Origin: Scatophagus argus
Taxonomy: Eukaryota; Chordata; Actinopteri; Scatophagidae
Reading direction: 5' to 3'
DNA length: 64,000 bases
NCBI RefSeq assembly: GCF_020382885.2
Contig: NC_058508.1
Coordinates: 9,709,917 to 9,773,916, forward strand
Part shown: in pieces, positions 60,301 through 64,000 of the stretch
How the letters are laid out: each line of letters opens with the position of its first letter
Position numbering within the stretch: position 1 is the stretch's first letter
The notes under the pieces: model-generated
Seen by the model: only the letters and a program-made list of their open reading frames with translations
Database searches by the model: none
What the model was told of the DNA's origin: nothing
Translations under genes and position numbers: made by a program

Positions 60301-63300
60301 GACCTACCATGACCAGCGTATTGTATCCTTTGAAACATCACATTCTTGGAAAGAATAAGCAACAGGAGCTTATTGCTGAGTCATTATATGACAGTAGAGC
60401 ATTTAAAAAAATGTTCTCAGTCCATTTTATCAGTTGATGGGACCAGATAATGAATACAAAGTATAATTTAATTTTTTATCTGTTTTGTGCAGCCTGCTGC
60501 TAGTAGCACTACAATATGTAGCACAGAACAAGTAGCATTATTTTTTAGCCTCTTTGGCATGTGAATTACAGCAGAGGTATTGCAGTTCAGCTCTTAACAT
60601 TTGGGGAATCTTTAACACTTATGCTTCAGCTTAAGAGTCTAATGGAGAGGGAAGTTCTGGAGCGTGGCCAGTCCAGCACAACATCTCCCAGCAAATCCCA
60701 GCAGGAGGAGCTCTTTCTTTACCCAGCTGAGAGCAGCACCTTGACCACCCTGCCTGGTGTGGCACGTGTAGTTCACTCCAAGGCCTCTTGCACTGTGCAC
60801 TGGCTAGAAAGCGGCAAGAACAGGCCAAACGCTAAGGAATTGCCTGCTGCCCAGATTCTGGGTATTCACACGGCTCCACCACTTCGGACTGGCACCAAAT
60901 CTGGAAGGGGGGGCACCACAGCTGCTGGTGCCGGGGGTGCTTCAGTGACTGTATTGGGAGATAGTCCTCGAACTGAGCCCGTTAACTCTGAGCCTTCACA
61001 AGACAGTTCTACAAAGGTAGAGGAGAAGAGACCCCTGTCTGTTTCTGTCCCTGTTTCTTCTCAGCAGACTGTGGCTCCTAGAGAAGAAGGAACTGGGATG
61101 GGACCCACCGAGGGGAGTAAGACCTGTATGGGTGCGGAGGCCACTGGTGGTTTAGCAGTGACCAAAAGCATAGAGAAATTGTGTAGCGGTACAGAAAGCT
61201 CATCGGAGCAGTGCAAAGATGAACAGAACACCAGCACCTCCTGCCCAGAGGCCAACCAGGACCCTCTGGCCAAACCTGCAGTGACTGGCTCAGAGGAGGG
61301 GATGTCACAGAGCTCTGCACCCGCAGCCAAAGAACGGGCTGTTGAGCAGATCAGAGAGGAGGGCTGGAGCGCCCGTGATGCAGAGAACATCACACTGGCT
61401 GAGCTCTATCTGATGTTTGGGAAGCCTGGCAAGCTGCAGCTGGAGTATGAGTGGCAGCCCGTTGCAGTTCTTTCCAACAACCAAGAAAACGGACAAGGCT
61501 TGGCACAGCCCAAACCCAGCAGGACACACCACGTTTTGCGCTGCCTGCTCAAGCTGGTCGCCACTGAAGTCAATCCTAAACCTTTGGTAGAGATTAATAG
61601 TTACTTCTCACAGTGCTGTTGCTGCTTGCCAGATTTATATATATATATATAAATAAAAGAAGAAGTTTAGCAGTCAAACATGGGCATAAGGCTGAATAAT
61701 TGAAGTTTCTGAATCCCAGGAGCATGAATGAACAATGCAATTACTGTAGTCCTCAATCAGATGTCACAGTGGGAGAGCAGTATGCAGGGTGCATTATCCT
61801 GTGGATTTACAAAATTGCATTGCTAAGGCAATTCATCCACAACAAATTCTAAGGATAAACATTAGTAAACATTCATATTCATACAGTATCTGTTGAAACC
61901 CCGAAATGGGCTGTGACTTATCCTCTGTGTCGCATTTAAACACTAGTGAAAGCATTATGTAGAATTGTGCATGTAGAGCAGATGTCGTAAATAATGTGTC
62001 TTCTCCCTCAGGCTCCAGAGTTGTGCTCCACAGCAACATCACCTCTTAAGACCCATCAGGAGGAGCAAAACCAGGCCCTCACACCACCAGGGAAGAGTCT
62101 CATAGTAGGCGTTCGTAGCCCCAGCTGCGGCCGGCAGCAGGCCTCTGTCCGAGGGGCCCGATTAAACCTGCCAAACTCTGGAGCCTCAGGTATGCATGGG
62201 CCTTTGTCACATACCCTGAAGCCACTGTAACAGGCACTTAATGTGCATATTTTCCCAGTACTGTAATTGTGTAAGTGTGTGTGTTTGTGTTTGGAAATGA
62301 ACACACAAAATTGCTGGATGCTGTTCAGTGGCTTAATGCATTATTCTCAAATAGCTCCTCACATGACATAACTTACTTGTACCTCTGCCCCCTCAGGTGG
62401 CCGCAGCCTCCCTCGCTCTCTGCTGGGGTCGACTGTGGGCAGTGACTCAGAAGGCAGTGTGTTTGCGGTTCCCACCACGCTGCCCCCCAACAGTTCACGA
62501 CACAACAGAATGTTTTCACCCAACAAAGAAGCTGAGCTAGCCTTCAGACAGCAGCTCGACTCCATCAGTGTAAGAGTTTTTTGGGTTTTTTTGTTTTTTT
62601 ACATCAGGTGTGCATGGACTAAATTGGTAAATTTTCCACATGAATATGCACAAATTCATATCTTTTTTTGCAGATGCAGTCAGATATTTTCCTCTCCAGA
62701 CAGAGAAAACCTCGAAACAGGCAACTTCGGAAACCACTTGTTGTTCAAGTAAGAGAAGAAAAGAAGGATGTCTTACTTTTTCTAGTTTGTGGTATAGCAA
62801 TGAATGCAACTCATTTGCTTTGTATAGTAGCATAAGTTGTCTTTTTAGTATTGCTTTCTGAACACTAACAACTACCCTTATAAATCCTGTGACAAAGCAT
62901 CTAGAAACACAGTTCCCACAAGTGTTGAATATGTAGCAGAAAGTGTCAGTGTTTAAAGTTGTTCAGTTTTTTTCTTCTTTTTTTAAGCAATGATGCCAAA
63001 CTGGAAAGATGGTAACCAAATGTACAAACTCCAGTCCACACATTTGAATTTGGAAGGAGTTTAATGCTAACTTCAGGGAATTTATTGAATTTTTACCCTG
63101 TACATGTGTATCTCTGTGCTATGTCGATAAGCTGTGATGGGCTTTTAGTTCAGTTGCTTCTCTCTCTCTCATAGCGAACACTCCTGCCCCGAACTACAGG
63201 AGATACTCCTCAACATGTCTGCTCCTTCTCCATCCTCTCCAACTCCTCTGCCACAGGTACACTGCAGACAACAGGATCCTACAGTACAATTTGTTGTCAG

Positions 63301-63620
63301 TGGAAGATTTTAGATACTTTTCTCATACTGTAGCATAAAAGCGTTTTATTTTCTAAGTCATACTTGTTCTCTTGAGAAGAAGCCCTATGAATAGGTTTAT
63401 TTAGGCTCCGCTAATATGTTCTTTTGTATGCAGCGAAATGTGGTTTCTATTTTTCAACAACTCTACAAATTTCTAGATTTCTCACTTCCTGTTTCTTCCC
63501 TCAGGAACTGGATCCTTCCGGCCAATCCATACACGGCTTGCTCCTTCTTCCCGCCCCCCACCACCCAAAGCTTCCCCTGCAGTGTCCAGCAGCTCTGCAG
63601 CAGCCAGCCAGCTCTCCAGT
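54399..63620 (+). CDS. cramp1: Cramped chromatin regulator homolog 1, 5' part
   Basis: SANT-domain nuclear protein; the fly gene cramped is Polycomb-related and the human protein is reported to drive linker histone H1 gene expression. Fifteen exons are seen: 54399-54448, 54830-55207, 56924-57126, 57316-57469, 57996-58079, 58262-58310, 58831-58916, 59632-59755, 60241-60322, 60630-61586, 62012-62189, 62397-62569, 62674-62748, 63175-63256, 63505-63620, about 930 residues; the rest (human total about 1,270) lies beyond the window. The SANT domain is residues 190-257 (RRQWESWSAEDKNSFFEGLY, KNKEQVRHFYYRTWHKI). Exon 2 has a one-base frame break in a C8 run. Exon 10 is the large central exon (319 codons). 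The intron after exon 9 looks U12-type. Confidence 0.93.
54830..55207 (+). pseudogene. cramp1: cramp1 exon 2 with apparent one-base insertion
   Basis: Before the run of eight C at 55087-55094 the frame that continues from exon 1 is protein-like (EGCDEEDSGEQASEERST). After the run that frame stops at 55140, but the frame one base further on reads DQHHFLRSSVRP and SKRIRKDS, which match human CRAMP1 and join exon 3 in phase; upstream of the run this second frame has a stop at 55048. Removing one C makes a single open exon. All other exons are intact, so a base-calling error or an indel allele is likelier than a dead gene. Confidence 0.75.
55208..56923 (+). other. cramp1: cramp1 intron 2, nothing further recognised
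   Basis: 1.7-kb intron. Open frames near the right end on the minus strand (56426-57098) are read from intron and from the antisense of exon 3 and resemble nothing known. Confidence 0.5.
60323..60629 (+). other. cramp1: U12-type intron of cramp1
   Basis: The 5' splice site is GTATCCTTT, a perfect minor-spliceosome donor. Near the 3' end TCTTTAAC, close to the U12 branch consensus TTCCTTAAC, lies about 13 bases before the terminal CAG. Flanking exons join in phase 0. Confidence 0.85.
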
Positions 63621-64000
63621 GTGTACTTCTTTTATTAATTCAGCTATTTTTTCTTTTCATTTTCTCTCTTTATTAATGTTGTAAAATTCTAGATAGAGTA
63701 TAATTCATGTTGTACTGATGACATTTTTAGTTAGAGTTAGTTTAACCTCTACTTGTCATTGACCACTTAAACAAATTTTGACCTCAAGTAAAAAGTAAAC
63801 TTCTGAGGGTCTACATTACAAATCATGTGACTTACTTGCATTCCACCAACAATATATTTAAGAAACGGTTTCCTTCTGTTTCAAGTCAAACTTTTGATAA
63901 ATTAAGTTATTTCTGTGTAAGATGCTGTCCTCTGGATTATTAGGCTATTTATCCAGTTTCAAAATGTGTGAAAGTGATCGGCCTCTTGACACTCACATGA
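63621..64000 (+). other. cramp1: cramp1 intron at the window edge
   Basis: After the donor at 63621 (AGT|GTGTAC) no further exon is seen before the window ends. The remaining C-terminal exons are expected to the right. Confidence 0.6.

Overview
This is nuclear DNA of a vertebrate, almost certainly a ray-finned (probably percomorph) fish. Genes are broken into many short GT-AG exons, introns are compact, CA/GT, CAGA and TA microsatellites are frequent, and two fish-type non-LTR retrotransposon tails and one hAT-type MITE are present. No species can be named. No bacterial, viral or organellar genes were seen.

Six protein-coding genes can be built exon by exon with intact reading phases. Left to right: spsb3 (+, 3.7-6.1 kb), a SPRY/SOCS-box ubiquitin ligase adaptor; mrps34 (+, 9.7-10.8 kb), a mitochondrial ribosomal protein; nme3 (+, 11.8-15.0 kb), a mitochondrial-surface nucleoside diphosphate kinase; mapk8ip3/JIP3 (-, 17.4-42.2 kb, 33 coding exons), the JNK/kinesin/dynein scaffold; jpt2/hn1l (-, 48.0-51.9 kb), a small Jupiter-family protein; and cramp1 (+, 54.4 kb to the window edge, 15 coding exons seen, 3' part missing), a SANT-domain chromatin regulator. 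This is the gene set of human 16p13.3 (CRAMP1-JPT2-MAPK8IP3-NME3-MRPS34-EME2-SPSB3), with two differences: no EME2 is seen between mrps34 and spsb3, and cramp1 is flipped so that it lies head to head with jpt2.

The genes are neighbours by conserved linkage, not an operon, and each has its own promoter region. nme3 and mapk8ip3 end tail to tail within about 100-200 bp. jpt2 and cramp1 diverge across a 2.5 kb interval rich in CCAAT boxes that holds an orphan exon-like segment.

The most interesting signals concern RNA processing: a candidate alternative first exon of nme3 that would replace the mitochondrial anchor; 12-nt and 18-nt microexons in mapk8ip3, each with an upstream UGC; a GC-AG intron after a 39-nt cassette-like exon; a textbook U12-type intron in cramp1; an extra C in a run of eight in cramp1 exon 2 that breaks the frame; and a five-fold repeated 8-mer in the mapk8ip3 3' UTR. 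No previously undescribed biological system was found. All names rest on recognised protein similarity recalled from memory and on phase-consistent splicing; no database search was possible.
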